This document shows positions 42,455 through 51,492 of a stretch of 64,000 nucleotides of DNA, piece after piece. Position 1 is the first letter of the stretch. Each line of letters begins with the position of its first letter. A program made the translations under genes and the position numbers. The notes beneath the pieces are model-generated. The model searched no databases. It saw only the letters and a list, made by a program, of their open reading frames with translations, and was not told the DNA's origin. Source of the DNA: Paraplanobispora siamensis (GTDB lineage Bacteria > Actinomycetota > Actinomycetes > Streptosporangiales > Streptosporangiaceae); contig NZ_BOOJ01000032.1 of NCBI RefSeq assembly GCF_016863175.1, positions 124,001-188,000 of the forward strand, written 5' to 3'.

Positions 42455-43495
42455 ATGGTGCTCATCGGGGTCCGGGCCCGTCCCGGAGCGATCGCCGTCG
42501 CGCGCCGGCTCGCGGGCCACCTGGCCCGCGGGCTGGCCATGATCCTGGTCGTCACGTCGATCAACTTCGTGATCATCAGGAACATCCCGGGCGATCCCAT
42601 CGCCGCACGCTACGAGAAACTCGTCGAGCAGGGCATGTCGCCCGACCAGGCCGAGCGCGCCACGGCGGTGCTGTACGGCTTCCTGCCCAGAGGCAGCCTG
42701 TGGGAGCAGTACGTCGACTACATGGGCGGGCTGCTCACCCTGGACCTGGGCCAGTCGCTGAGCACGCCGGGGGCCGAGGTCACCGGCATGCTCGCCGCGG
42801 CGGCCACCTGGACCGTCATCCCGGTCCTGGCCGGGACCCTGCTGAGCTTCCTGCTCGGCGTGACCATGGGCGTCTACGCCGCCATCCGGCGCTCGGGCCG
42901 GTTGGGCGACGTCCTGGCCATCTCCGGCTCGCTCCTGCACGGGGTGCCGCAGTACGTGCTCGCGCTGCTGCTCGGCGCGATCTTCACCACCCTGTGGCCG
43001 ATCCTGCCGGGCAGCGGGACGGCCGACATCATGATCGAGCCGGGCCTCACCGCCGAGTACGTCGGCTCGCTGGCCGAGCACGCCACGCTGCCGGTGCTGA
43101 CCTACGCGCTGGCCTCCTACGGCGGCTGGATCCTGGCGATGAAGTCGAGCGTGGTGACCGTGCTCGGCGACGACTTCATCCTGGCCGCCGAACTGCGCGG
43201 GCTCACCCGCGGGATCGTCTTCCGCTACGTGGCGCGCAACGCGATCCTGCCGCTGTTCACGATCCTCGCGCTCTCGCTGGGCCTGCTCTTCGGCGGCGCG
43301 ATCTTCATCGAGCGGATCTTCACCTATCCCGGGCTGGGGCTGCTGCTGCTCGACAGCATCACCGGCCGCGACTACGCGCTGATGGGCGGGGCCTTCCTGC
43401 TGATCACGGTGGCCATCGTCATCGCCAACATCGTGGCGGACATGCTCTACACCGTGATCGACCCGCGGGTCCGCTCCGGAGAGGAGTCCGCATGA
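42455..43495 (+). CDS. oligopeptide ABC transporter permease (DppB/OppB-like)
   Basis: Predicted 346-aa membrane protein with about six helices. First segment LAMILVVTSINFVIIRNIPG leads into the family's PGDP motif (NIPGDPIAARY). The EAA-type loop reads DDFILAAELRGLTRGIVFRY. It is three bases after the binding-protein stop and overlaps the second permease by ATGA. Confidence 0.92.
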   Translation: MVLIGVRARPGAIAVARRLAGHLARGLAMILVVTSINFVIIRNIPGDPIAARYEKLVEQGMSPDQAERATAVLYGFLPRGSLWEQYVDYMGGLLTLDLGQSLSTPGAEVTGMLAAAATWTVIPVLAGTLLSFLLGVTMGVYAAIRRSGRLGDVLAISGSLLHGVPQYVLALLLGAIFTTLWPILPGSGTADIMIEPGLTAEYVGSLAEHATLPVLTYALASYGGWILAMKSSVVTVLGDDFILAAELRGLTRGIVFRYVARNAILPLFTILALSLGLLFGGAIFIERIFTYPGLGLLLLDSITGRDYALMGGAFLLITVAIVIANIVADMLYTVIDPRVRSGEESA

Positions 43496-44394
43496 CGGCC
43501 CCGATCGTCGTCGCCGGCGGCTCCCGTGCCACCCTGCGGCGCAACTTCTGGAGCGGCGTCTGGCGGGTGCTGCGGCGCAAGCCCAGCCGGATGCTGGGCG
43601 TGGTCATCCTCATCGGGTTCGCGTTCATGGGGGTGGCGGGACCGCTGCTGTACCCCGAACGCCTGCCCCGCGACGACGACGCGCTCTACGCCCCGCCGAG
43701 CTGGGAGCACCCCTTCGGCACCGACTTCGAGGGCACCGACGTGCTCGCGCTGGTCGTCACCGGCTCGCGGTACGTGCTGACGACCGCCCTGGTCACCGCG
43801 GTCATCACCGTGGTGCTCGGCACCGCGATCGGGCTGTTCGCCGGGTTCCGGCGCGGCCGGTGGGACAGCGCGCTCATGCGGATCACCGACATGAAGCTGA
43901 CCGTCCCCGCCCTGCCGCTGCTGCTGGTGCTGTCCACGGTGTGGAAGTTCGAGAGCGCCGTGGAGATGGGTCTGGTGCTGGGCCTGCTCGGCTGGGGCGG
44001 CGTGGCGCGGGCGGTGCGGGCCCAGACCCTGTCCCTGCGCGAGCGCGGCTTCGTCGAGGCGGCCAGGGGCCTGGGCCTGCCGACGGCGCACATCGTCGGG
44101 CGGGAGCTGCTGCCCGGCATGGCCCCGTTCATCGCGATGAACATGCTCATCGCCGTCACCGGCGCCGTGTACGCGCAGGTGGGCCTGTTCTTCCTGGGCG
44201 TGCTGCCGTTCGAGGCCGACAACTGGGGGGTCATGCTCAACCTCTCCGTGTTCGGCGGCGGCGCGCTGACCTCCACGGCGGCGCTGCCGTACATGATGGC
44301 GCCCCTGCTGGCGATCCTGCTGCTCACCCTGGGCATCGTGCTCGTGGTCGACGCCATGGACGAGATCTTCAACCCCCGGCTGCGTGAGGAGTGA
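43492..44394 (+). CDS. oligopeptide ABC transporter permease (DppC/OppC-like)
   Basis: Predicted 300-aa membrane protein. The N-terminal cytoplasmic helix and first membrane segment (VVILIGFAFMGVAGPLLYP) precede HPFGTDFEGTDVLALVVTGS, the conserved HxxGTDxxGxDvl motif of DppC proteins. EAA loop: RGFVEAARGLGLPTAHIVGR. It forms the channel with the preceding permease. Confidence 0.92.
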   Translation: MTAPIVVAGGSRATLRRNFWSGVWRVLRRKPSRMLGVVILIGFAFMGVAGPLLYPERLPRDDDALYAPPSWEHPFGTDFEGTDVLALVVTGSRYVLTTALVTAVITVVLGTAIGLFAGFRRGRWDSALMRITDMKLTVPALPLLLVLSTVWKFESAVEMGLVLGLLGWGGVARAVRAQTLSLRERGFVEAARGLGLPTAHIVGRELLPGMAPFIAMNMLIAVTGAVYAQVGLFFLGVLPFEADNWGVMLNLSVFGGGALTSTAALPYMMAPLLAILLLTLGIVLVVDAMDEIFNPRLREE

Positions 44395-45524
44395 GGGTGC
44401 CTTCGACCCCATCGGACACCCGTGCGGACAATCCGCCGGACACCCTCGGGCGCGGGGCGCCCGGCGTCCGGATCAGCGGGCTGTCGGTCGTCTACCGGAC
44501 CCCGGCAGGGGAGCTGCCCGCCGTACGGGGGATCGACCTGGAGCTGCCGCCCGGGACGATCACCGGTGTGGTCGGCGAGTCCGGATCCGGCAAGTCCACC
44601 CTGGCGCTGTCGCTGCTCAACGCGGTCCAGCCGCCCGGCAGGATCAGCGCGGGAAGCGTGGAGATCGACGGTCTCGGCGACGTCGTGACGCTGCGCGGGG
44701 AGGAGCTGCGCCGGGCGCGCGGGCGGCACGTCGGCTACGTCTTCCAGGCCGCCCAGAACTCCCTCAACCCCCTCAAGCCGGTCGGCAAGCAGCTGCTGGA
44801 CCTGGGCCGCTCGCACGGCGTGGCGGACCTGCGCGGCCTGGTCCGCGAGGCCAGGGACCTGCTCGGCCGGATGGGGCTGGACGGCGCCCGCGTGCTGGAC
44901 TCCCGCCAGCACGAGCTGTCCGGCGGCATGCGCCAGCGCGTCGGCATCATGTTCGCCCTGGTCCTCAACGCCCACCTGGTCGTGCTGGACGAGCCCACGA
45001 CCGCGCTCGACATGATCACCCAGGCGACGATCCTGCGCATCATCCGCGAGGTCCACGAGGAACGCGGGCTCACCACGCTGGTCATCACCCACGACCTCGG
45101 CGTGGTGGCGGAGGTCGCCGACCGGCTGGCGGTGATGTACGGCGGGCGCGTGGTCGAGCAGGGGCCCACCCGGCAGGTGCTGGGCGAGCCCCTGCACCCC
45201 TACACCCGGGGGCTCATCCAGGCCATCCCGCGTCTGGTCGGCGACATCGGCGAGGCCAGGGCGCTGCCGGGCCGCCCGCCGACGCTGGCCACGATCCCCG
45301 CCGCGGGCTGCGTGTTCAGGGAGCGCTGCCCGCTGCGCACGGACGTCTGCGTCACGCAGGAACCGCCTGAGGTCGCCCACGGCGCGCGGCTCGTGGCGTG
45401 CCACGCTGTGGAGGGCGGCACCGGGGAGGATCGGGCCGGCGCGGGGAACCATGGCGGACAGGACGGTGCGGGGGAGCCGGAGGGGCGGGCGGTCACCGCC
45501 GGAGCGCGGGAGGAGCAGGTGTGA
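44391..45524 (+). CDS. oligopeptide ABC transporter ATPase (DppD/OppD-like)
   Basis: Predicted 377-aa ATPase. Walker A GESGSGKSTLALSLL (about 60), signature LSGGMRQRVGIM, Walker B LVVLDEPTTALD, H-loop VITHDLGVV. The C-terminal oligopeptide-transporter domain has the cysteine set GCVFRERCPLRTDVCVTQEP, which carries the [4Fe-4S]-type Cys pattern seen in this family. A roughly 40-residue Gly/Glu-rich tail extends past the domain. Its GTG overlaps the permease stop (GTGA). Confidence 0.92.
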   Translation: MRVPSTPSDTRADNPPDTLGRGAPGVRISGLSVVYRTPAGELPAVRGIDLELPPGTITGVVGESGSGKSTLALSLLNAVQPPGRISAGSVEIDGLGDVVTLRGEELRRARGRHVGYVFQAAQNSLNPLKPVGKQLLDLGRSHGVADLRGLVREARDLLGRMGLDGARVLDSRQHELSGGMRQRVGIMFALVLNAHLVVLDEPTTALDMITQATILRIIREVHEERGLTTLVITHDLGVVAEVADRLAVMYGGRVVEQGPTRQVLGEPLHPYTRGLIQAIPRLVGDIGEARALPGRPPTLATIPAAGCVFRERCPLRTDVCVTQEPPEVAHGARLVACHAVEGGTGEDRAGAGNHGGQDGAGEPEGRAVTAGAREEQV

Positions 45525-46531
45525 TCACGGGACAGGGCGTCACCAAGACCTTCAGGCAGCGGGGCGGCGTACTCGGCGCACGGGAGGTGAGGGCGCTGCG
45601 CGGCGTCGACTTCACCGTCGGCCGGGGAGGTGCGGTCTCCTTCATCGGCGAGTCCGGCTGCGGCAAGACGACGCTGGGCCGGATCATCGCCGGGCTGGAG
45701 GGCCACGACTCCGGCGAGATCACCATCGACGGCGTCGCCATGTCGTCGCTGCGCCCGCGGGCGCGCCGACCGTACTTCCGCCGCATCCAGCTCATCCACC
45801 AGGACCCGTACTCGGCGCTCAACCCGACCCGCACGGTGTACCAGGCGCTGCTGGCCCCGCTGGCCCTGCGGGCCGGGCAGACCGGGCGGACGGCGTCATG
45901 GGTCGACGAGCGGGCCGGGGAGCTGCTGGGCCTGGTCGGCCTCGATCCCGACTACGTGCTGCCGCGCTATCCCCACCAGCTGTCGGGCGGCATGCGCCAG
46001 CGGGTCGTCATCGCCCGCGCCCTGACCGTCGACCCGGAGATGCTCGTCGCCGACGAGGCCGTGTCCATGATCGACGTGTCGCTGCGGCTGGGCATCCTCG
46101 CGCTGCTGAGGGACCTGCGCGAGCGGCTCGGGGTGAGCGTGCTGTTCATCACCCACGACGTGGCGACCGCCCGCTACATCGGCGACGACGGCGAGCTGTA
46201 CGTCATCTACCGGGGGCAGGTCGTCGAGCGCGGCCCCGTGGAGACGATCATCTCCGCCCCCGTGCACCCCTACACCCAGGCGCTGCTGTCGGCGATCCCG
46301 GTGCTGCACGGCCTGGAGCGGCCCGGGGAGCAGCCGGTGGCGCCGACCGGGACGCTGGAGGAGGACAAGCCCGACGCCGGGTGCCTGTTCGCCCGGCGCT
46401 GCCCGTTCGCCACCGCGCGCTGCGCCGCGGAGGTCCCGGCGCTGGGCCGTACCGGTGACATCCCCCAGGAGCACGCCTGTTTCCATCCCGAGGCCCGCAG
46501 CGTCGTGGCCGTGCCGGCGGACCGGGCATGA
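45521..46531 (+). CDS. oligopeptide ABC transporter ATPase (DppF/OppF-like)
   Basis: Predicted 336-aa second ATPase. Walker A GESGCGKTTLGRIIAGL (about 45), signature LSGGMRQRVVIARAL, Walker B MLVADEAVSMIDVS (Ala-Val where OppF usually has Pro-Val or Pro-Thr), H-loop FITHDVATAR. C-terminal cysteine set GCLFARRCPFATARC. It starts at the GTG at 45521, overlapping the DppD-like stop, and completes the importer. Confidence 0.92.
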   Translation: MITGQGVTKTFRQRGGVLGAREVRALRGVDFTVGRGGAVSFIGESGCGKTTLGRIIAGLEGHDSGEITIDGVAMSSLRPRARRPYFRRIQLIHQDPYSALNPTRTVYQALLAPLALRAGQTGRTASWVDERAGELLGLVGLDPDYVLPRYPHQLSGGMRQRVVIARALTVDPEMLVADEAVSMIDVSLRLGILALLRDLRERLGVSVLFITHDVATARYIGDDGELYVIYRGQVVERGPVETIISAPVHPYTQALLSAIPVLHGLERPGEQPVAPTGTLEEDKPDAGCLFARRCPFATARCAAEVPALGRTGDIPQEHACFHPEARSVVAVPADRA

Positions 46532-47436
46532 ACCCGGTGGGATGGGACGGCGAGCCCGGCGAGCGGGCGGGCCGGACCGTCCGGGAGGCGTCCCCCGCCG
46601 AACTGGAGGTCCTCGGGGAGGCGGCCTCGGCGGCGCTCACCCTCGACCCGGGGGAGGGGGCGGCCCTGGTCGCCCGGCTCGTGGCGCCGCCGCCCGGACG
46701 CCGCTGGACCGTTCTGACGACGCCCGGGTGCGACGCGGTCGTCTTCGCCTCGATCTCCGAGCGCGATCCCGCCGTCGGGCACATCGACCTGCTCGCCGTA
46801 CACCCCTCCGTCCAGGGGCGGGGGCTGGGCAGGGCGCTGGTCGGCGCGGCCGAGGAGTGGCTGCGGGCCGAGGGGGCGGCCGAGGCCCGTTTCGCGGGCA
46901 ACCCGCCCTGCTACGCCTGGCCGGGCATCGACGTGCGCCACACCCCCGCCGCCTGCCTGGCCGAGAGCCTCGGCTACGAGCGCTACCACTGCGCCTGGAA
47001 CATGACGGTCGACCTCGGCGCCGCGGACCTGTCCGACGGTACGGCGCGCCTGACCGAGCGGGGCGTCACCGTGCACGCGGCCGGTCCCGCGGACCGCGCG
47101 GCCGTGGCCGCCTTCGTCGCCGCGCACTGGAGCGAGGCGTGGGCCTGGGAGGCGGCGCAGGGCACGGGCTGCCACTACGCCGCCCGGGACGGGGAGATCA
47201 TCGCCTTCGCCGCCTGGGGCGCCCGCCCGGCCTGGTTCGGGCCGATGGGCACCGCCCCGGCCGCGCGCGGCCTCGGCGTCGGCCGGGTGCTGCTGCGCCG
47301 CTGCCTGGCCGAGATGCGGGCGGCGGGCCTGGAGAGCGCGCAGATCTCCTGGGTGGGCCCGCTGGGCTTCTACTCCCGAGCGGCCGGCGCACGGGCCGAG
47401 CGGGTCTTCTGGCTCTACCGCCGTGACCTGCGGTGA
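46528..47436 (+). CDS. GNAT acetyltransferase, two GNAT-like halves
   Basis: Predicted 302-aa protein. The first half has the acetyl-CoA loop LAVHPSVQGRGLGRALVGAA (about 88-107, the Q/RxxGxG/A motif). The second half has MGTAPAARGLGVGRVLLRRC (about 235-255), a second such motif. Tandem GNAT proteins often acetylate amino sugars, amino acids or antibiotics. It is the sixth gene of the importer operon (ATGA overlap), so it may act on the imported compound. Confidence 0.85.
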   Translation: MNPVGWDGEPGERAGRTVREASPAELEVLGEAASAALTLDPGEGAALVARLVAPPPGRRWTVLTTPGCDAVVFASISERDPAVGHIDLLAVHPSVQGRGLGRALVGAAEEWLRAEGAAEARFAGNPPCYAWPGIDVRHTPAACLAESLGYERYHCAWNMTVDLGAADLSDGTARLTERGVTVHAAGPADRAAVAAFVAAHWSEAWAWEAAQGTGCHYAARDGEIIAFAAWGARPAWFGPMGTAPAARGLGVGRVLLRRCLAEMRAAGLESAQISWVGPLGFYSRAAGARAERVFWLYRRDLR

Positions 47437-47467
47437 CGGTCGCGTGCCCGATATCGCGAGAAGACGA

Positions 47468-47494
47468 TTTACATTTTATGAGCCTTCGATGAAG
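47468..47494 (+). promoter_or_regulatory. promoter/operator region of murQ (tentative)
   Basis: An AT-rich island in the 77-bp gap before murQ holds TTTACA (47468-47473) as a possible -35 and the small dyad CTTCGATGAAG (47484-47494). In Bacillus and Escherichia, MurR (RpiR family) controls murQ from such dyads; no murR is in the window. Confidence 0.35.
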
Positions 47495-47513
47495 ATTAGC
47501 GACATGGGGCGTC

Positions 47514-48431
47514 ATGATTGATCCGTTTGCCGGTCTGTCCACCGAGCAGAGCGATCCTCGCTACAGCCAGATCGACCGGCTCTCGACCGAGCAGGTGGCC
47601 CGGCTGATGAACGCCGCCGACGCCACGGTGCCCGCCGCGGTGGCCGAGGTGATCCCGGAGATCTCCGCGGCGATCGACGCGATCGTCGAGCGGATGAGGA
47701 GGGACGGGCGACTGATCTACGTGGGGGCCGGGACGTCGGGCCGGCTGGCCGTCCTGGACGCCTCGGAGTGCCCGCCCACCTTCGGCACCGATCCGGAGCT
47801 GGTCCAGGGCGTCATCGCGGGCGGCGTGCCCGCCCTGACCAGGTCGGTCGAGGGGGCCGAGGACGACGCCGGCGCCGGCGCCGGCGCGATGGGGGAGCGG
47901 GAGGTGGGCCCGCTCGACTCGGTGGTGGGCGTCTCGGCCAGCGGGCGGGCGCCGTTCGTGCTCGGAGCGCTCCAGGAGGCCGCCCGCAGGGGAGCGCTGA
48001 CCGTGGCGCTGTCCTGCAACGCCAGGACCCCGATCTCGGCCGCGGCCCGGTACCCGATCGAGGTCATCGTCGGGGCGGAGGTCGTGACCGGCTCGACCCG
48101 CCTGAAGGCGGGCACCGCGCAGAAGCTGGTCCTCAACATGATCTCGACGATCACGATGATCGGGCTGGGCCGGACCTACGGCAACAACATGATCGAGGTG
48201 TCGGCGGCCAACTCCAAGCTCGCCGACCGGGCCGCCCGGATGGTCAGCGACATCACCGGCGCCGACCTCTCGGCGGCCCGCCCCGCCCTGGAGGCGGCGG
48301 ACTGGAACGTGAAGGTGGCGATCGTGATGATCCAGCAGGACCTGGACGCCGACGATGCGCGGGCCCTGCTGTCGACGTACGGTGACAGCCTGGAGGCGGC
48401 GCTGGCCGCCGGAGGGGTGCGCGGTGCTTGA
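47514..48431 (+). CDS. murQ: N-acetylmuramic acid 6-phosphate etherase
   Basis: Cytoplasmic SIS-domain enzyme, 305 aa, that splits the D-lactyl ether of MurNAc-6-phosphate to GlcNAc-6-phosphate in cell-wall recycling. The diagnostic stretch is IYVGAGTSGRLAVLDASECP then PTFG (residues 64-88), with the catalytic Glu in SECPPTFG. Others: GVSASGRAPFVLGAL, and STRLKAGTAQKLVLNMIST, the MurQ/GCKR signature. Its neighbours are a peptide importer upstream and a serine hydrolase overlapping by 8 nt downstream. No MurNAc PTS or kinase gene is visible nearby. Confidence 0.95.
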   Translation: MIDPFAGLSTEQSDPRYSQIDRLSTEQVARLMNAADATVPAAVAEVIPEISAAIDAIVERMRRDGRLIYVGAGTSGRLAVLDASECPPTFGTDPELVQGVIAGGVPALTRSVEGAEDDAGAGAGAMGEREVGPLDSVVGVSASGRAPFVLGALQEAARRGALTVALSCNARTPISAAARYPIEVIVGAEVVTGSTRLKAGTAQKLVLNMISTITMIGLGRTYGNNMIEVSAANSKLADRAARMVSDITGADLSAARPALEAADWNVKVAIVMIQQDLDADDARALLSTYGDSLEAALAAGGVRGA

Positions 48432-49566
48432 ACGGGTGCTCGCCGGAGCCGTGCCGCAGGTGTGCTCGGCGGCGGTGGCGGTGATCGCCGTGGGCGGGCG
48501 GGTGGTCGCGGCGGCGGCGACGGGCGAGGCCGTACGCTACGCCGGGGTGTCGGAGGAGCTCGTGCCGGGGCCGCCCCCGGCCCGCCGTGACTCGGTCTTC
48601 GACCTCGCGTCCGTCACCAAGCTGTTCACCACGGCCGTCGTCCTGTCGCTGGCGCAGGAGGGGCGCCTCGATCTCGACGAGCCCGTCGCCGCCCGGCTGC
48701 CCGCCTGCTACGGCGGCCACCCGCGGACCACGCTCCGCCATCTGCTCACCCACACCGCGGGCCTGCCGCCCGGCCGCCGGGTGGACCGGGAGCTCCCCGG
48801 CGCCGGTCCGGAGGTCCACGCCGCGCGGATGGAGCGGATCCTGTCCACGCCGCCGCCGTACGCGCTCGGCGAGCGCTATCTCTACTCCGACCTCGGGATG
48901 ATCACCGTCGGCCGGGTGGCCGAGCTCGCCGGGGGAGCGCCCCTCGACGAGCTGCTCCGCGAGCGCGTCACCGGCCCGCTGGGCCTGGCCGACACCGGCT
49001 ACCGCCCGCCCGCGTCGATCCTGCCCAGGACCGTCGCCACCGAGTACAAGGCCGAGCGCCCCCACCCGGGCTGCGTGCGCGGGGAGGTCCACGACGAGAC
49101 CGCCTACGGCCTGGGCGGGGTGGCCGGGCACGCGGGCCTGTTCTCCACCGCCGACGACCTGCTCCGGTTCGCCGAGACGCTGCGCACCGGCGGAGCCCCG
49201 ATCCTGGGCGCGGACAGCGTCGCGGAGATGACCCGCGACCACGGGGTCGGGGACCCCGACTTCCGCCACGGCCTGGGCGTGCGGATCGGCGACCCGGCCA
49301 TCGTCGGCCCGCTGCCCGACGCCTACGGCCACTCCGGCTTCACCGGCACCTCCCTGGTCGTCGACGCGGCCCGCGCCCTGACCGTCGTCCTGCTGACCAA
49401 CAACGTCCACCCGCTGCGCGGGCGCCCCGGCATCCGGGCCCTGCGTCACGCCGTCGCCGCCGAGGCGCTGCGCCTGTCAGGGGACGGGGACCTGTCAGGG
49501 GAGGGGCCGGATCATTCCCGGGTCGTAGACCGCGGTCCCAGAGGCCGGACCGGACCGGTCGGCTGA
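48424..49566 (+). CDS. beta-lactamase-fold serine hydrolase (AmiE-like position next to murQ)
   Basis: Predicted 380-aa class C beta-lactamase/PBP-fold enzyme. SxxK motif ASVTKLFTTAVVLSL (Ser about residue 62), YxN-type motif YSDLG (about 157), and third-box HSGFTG near 304. No signal peptide is seen, so it is likely cytoplasmic. In Bacillus the murQ cluster includes amiE (ybbE), a hydrolase of this fold assigned to removing peptide from MurNAc; by position this may be its counterpart. The GTG at 48424 overlaps the murQ stop by 8 nt. A general esterase is the alternative. Confidence 0.8.
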   Translation: MLERVLAGAVPQVCSAAVAVIAVGGRVVAAAATGEAVRYAGVSEELVPGPPPARRDSVFDLASVTKLFTTAVVLSLAQEGRLDLDEPVAARLPACYGGHPRTTLRHLLTHTAGLPPGRRVDRELPGAGPEVHAARMERILSTPPPYALGERYLYSDLGMITVGRVAELAGGAPLDELLRERVTGPLGLADTGYRPPASILPRTVATEYKAERPHPGCVRGEVHDETAYGLGGVAGHAGLFSTADDLLRFAETLRTGGAPILGADSVAEMTRDHGVGDPDFRHGLGVRIGDPAIVGPLPDAYGHSGFTGTSLVVDAARALTVVLLTNNVHPLRGRPGIRALRHAVAAEALRLSGDGDLSGEGPDHSRVVDRGPRGRTGPVG

Positions 49567-49680
49567 AGGGCCGATCCGCCCGGCGGGCTCCCGATGGAAA
49601 CCTGATCACCGGGGGACGGCGGCCGGTCATCGCCGGACGCCGTCCCCGCGACCATCCGGCGGCACGTGGGGATCGGGCAG

Positions 49681-50676
49681 ATGAGAGCGGAATCGGGGAC
49701 CGGCGGAGAACGGGCCGGGCACGGGAGCCGGTTGCGGCGGGCGGCCCGGATCGCGGGCCGGGCGGCGGCCGTCCTGCTCGCCCTGGCCGGGATCGCCTAC
49801 GGGGCCGAGACCGTCGCCGGGGCGGGGGACGGCACCCGGCATCCGGCGCCCGGCCGGCTCGTCGACGTCGGCGGGCACCGGCTCCACCTGCACTGCGAGG
49901 GACCCCGTTCCGGCGGTCCGACCGTCCTGCTCGAAGCGGGGTGGGGCGAGTCCTCGGCCAACTGGTCGCAGGTGCGCTCCGCGCTCGCCGCCCGCTCGAT
50001 CCGGGCCTGCGCCTACGACCGCGCCGGATACGCCTGGAGCGAGCCCGGTCCCGGCCCCCGGGACGCCGCCAGGGCCGCGGCCGAGCTGAACACGCTGCTG
50101 GAGCGGAGCGGCGAGACCGGGCCGTTCGTCCTGGCCGCCCACTCCTACGGCGGCAACGTCGCGCGCCTGCTGGCCGGCCGCCACCCCGGACGGGTCGCCG
50201 GGATGGTCCTGGTGGACGTCACCGACGCGTCGGGGAGGTCGGACGCCGCGACCGAGCAGGCCGTCCCGCTGATGATCGGCCAGATGCGCCTGTACGGCCT
50301 GGCCGCCCGGCTCGGGCTGGTCCGGGTGGCCGGGGACCGGCTGCTCCCGCGGGGCACCCCCGCGATGGGCCGCGAGCACGCGGCGGTGGTCTACGGTCCC
50401 GGCACGATGGCGGCGGCCGTACGGGAGGCGGAGGCGAGCACGGCCGGTATCCGGCAGGTCCGCGCGGCCGAACGGCCGGGAGCGTGGGGGGACATGCCGG
50501 TCGTGGTGATCGCCGCCGGGAGCGCAGGCCCGGCCGGGGTCCACGAGGCCCTGGCCGGGTTGTCCGCCCGCGGCCGGTACGTCCGGGCCGCGACCGGCGA
50601 GCACTACGTCCACCTCGCCCAGCCGCACCTGGTGATCGATGCCGTCGCCGGAGTGGTCGCCGCCGCCCGGCCCTGA
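49681..50676 (+). CDS. alpha/beta hydrolase with N-terminal membrane segment
   Basis: Predicted 331-aa Ser hydrolase. An Arg-rich N-terminus and hydrophobic stretch (AAAVLLALAGIAYGAETVAG, about 30-50) suggest export or membrane anchoring. Nucleophile elbow AAHSYGGNVARLLAG (Ser in HSYGG, about 140), acidic residue in MVLVDVTDAS, and a late His (GEHYVHLAQPHL). The ATG at 49681 is preferred; a GTG at 49666 is possible. Substrate unknown. Confidence 0.83.
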   Translation: MRAESGTGGERAGHGSRLRRAARIAGRAAAVLLALAGIAYGAETVAGAGDGTRHPAPGRLVDVGGHRLHLHCEGPRSGGPTVLLEAGWGESSANWSQVRSALAARSIRACAYDRAGYAWSEPGPGPRDAARAAAELNTLLERSGETGPFVLAAHSYGGNVARLLAGRHPGRVAGMVLVDVTDASGRSDAATEQAVPLMIGQMRLYGLAARLGLVRVAGDRLLPRGTPAMGREHAAVVYGPGTMAAAVREAEASTAGIRQVRAAERPGAWGDMPVVVIAAGSAGPAGVHEALAGLSARGRYVRAATGEHYVHLAQPHLVIDAVAGVVAAARP

Positions 50677-50680
50677 GGTC

Positions 50681-50899
50681 TCAGCTCTGCGGCTGCGCGG
50701 GCAGGGGCGGGGACGGGGGCGGGACCGGCTGGTGGCGCGGGTCGGCCAGGTCGTGGGCGGAGCGGGCCAGCCAGACCATGGTCAGGGCGTCGGCGGTGAC
50801 CGCGGCACTGGTGTAGACGTCCCCCATGTCCGTCAGCAGGCCCGCCAGCACGAGACCGAGCGGCGCCAGCAAGGCGGCCGCCGCGCCGTACAGCGCCAC
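50681..50899 (-). CDS. possible small membrane protein, 72 aa
   Basis: Not recognised. A minus-strand frame from the GTG at 50899 gives MALYGAAAALLAPLGLVLAG followed by a second weak hydrophobic stretch and a Pro-rich tail (PVPPPSPPLPAQPQS). The frame stays open upstream with plausible protein sequence (TANRFPPGGSTGFVAPAQGE) but no start codon was found there. It is convergent with the hydrolase, with stops 4 bp apart, and divergent from the GNAT gene at 51001. Confidence 0.4.
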   Translation of the reverse strand: MALYGAAAALLAPLGLVLAGLLTDMGDVYTSAAVTADALTMVWLARSAHDLADPRHQPVPPPSPPLPAQPQS

Positions 50900-51000
50900 C
50901 CGCAGCCACCGCTCGCCCTGAGCCGGGGCGACGAATCCGGTCGAGCCTCCGGGCGGAAAGCGGTTGGCGGTGACGCCCGCTCGCCCGGCATCATGGCCGG

Positions 51001-51489
51001 ATGCTGATCAGGGAAGTCACCGCGGAGGACTGGTCCGCCATCTGGCCGTTCTTCCAGAAGATCGTCGCGGCGGGTGAGACCTTCACGTATCCGGTCGAAC
51101 TCGGTGAGGAGGAGGCCCGGGGCTGGTGGGTGCTGCCGTCGCCGAACCGGACGGTCGTCGCCGTCGACGAGGCCGGCACGGTCATGGGGACGGCCAAGAT
51201 GAACAACAACCAGTGGGGCAACGGATCGCATGTCGCCAGCGCCAGCTACATGGTCGATCCGGCGCACTCCGGGCGCGGCGTGGGCCGGAGGTTGTGCGAG
51301 TACACGCTGGACTGGGCGCGTACGGCGGGCTTCCGGGCGATGCAGTTCAACGCGGTCGTGGAGACGAACGTGCGCGCCGTGGCGCTGTACCGGTCGCTGG
51401 GCTTCGAGGTGCTGGGCACGGTTCCGGAGGGTTTCCGGCATCCGGTGGAGGGATTCGTCGGGCTCCACGTCATGCACAGGACTCTTTGA
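51001..51489 (+). CDS. GNAT family N-acetyltransferase
   Basis: Predicted 162-aa enzyme. The acetyl-CoA motif is YMVDPAHSGRGVGRRLCEYT (about 85-104), and the last motif is VRAVALYRSLGFEVLGTVPE. The length and the FxYP-type N-terminus (TFTYPVELGEEEAR) resemble the phosphinothricin-acetyltransferase-like/RimI group. Substrate unknown. It is convergent with the next GNAT gene, whose stop is 4 bp away. Confidence 0.9.
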   Translation: MLIREVTAEDWSAIWPFFQKIVAAGETFTYPVELGEEEARGWWVLPSPNRTVVAVDEAGTVMGTAKMNNNQWGNGSHVASASYMVDPAHSGRGVGRRLCEYTLDWARTAGFRAMQFNAVVETNVRAVALYRSLGFEVLGTVPEGFRHPVEGFVGLHVMHRTL

Positions 51490-51492
51490 GGG

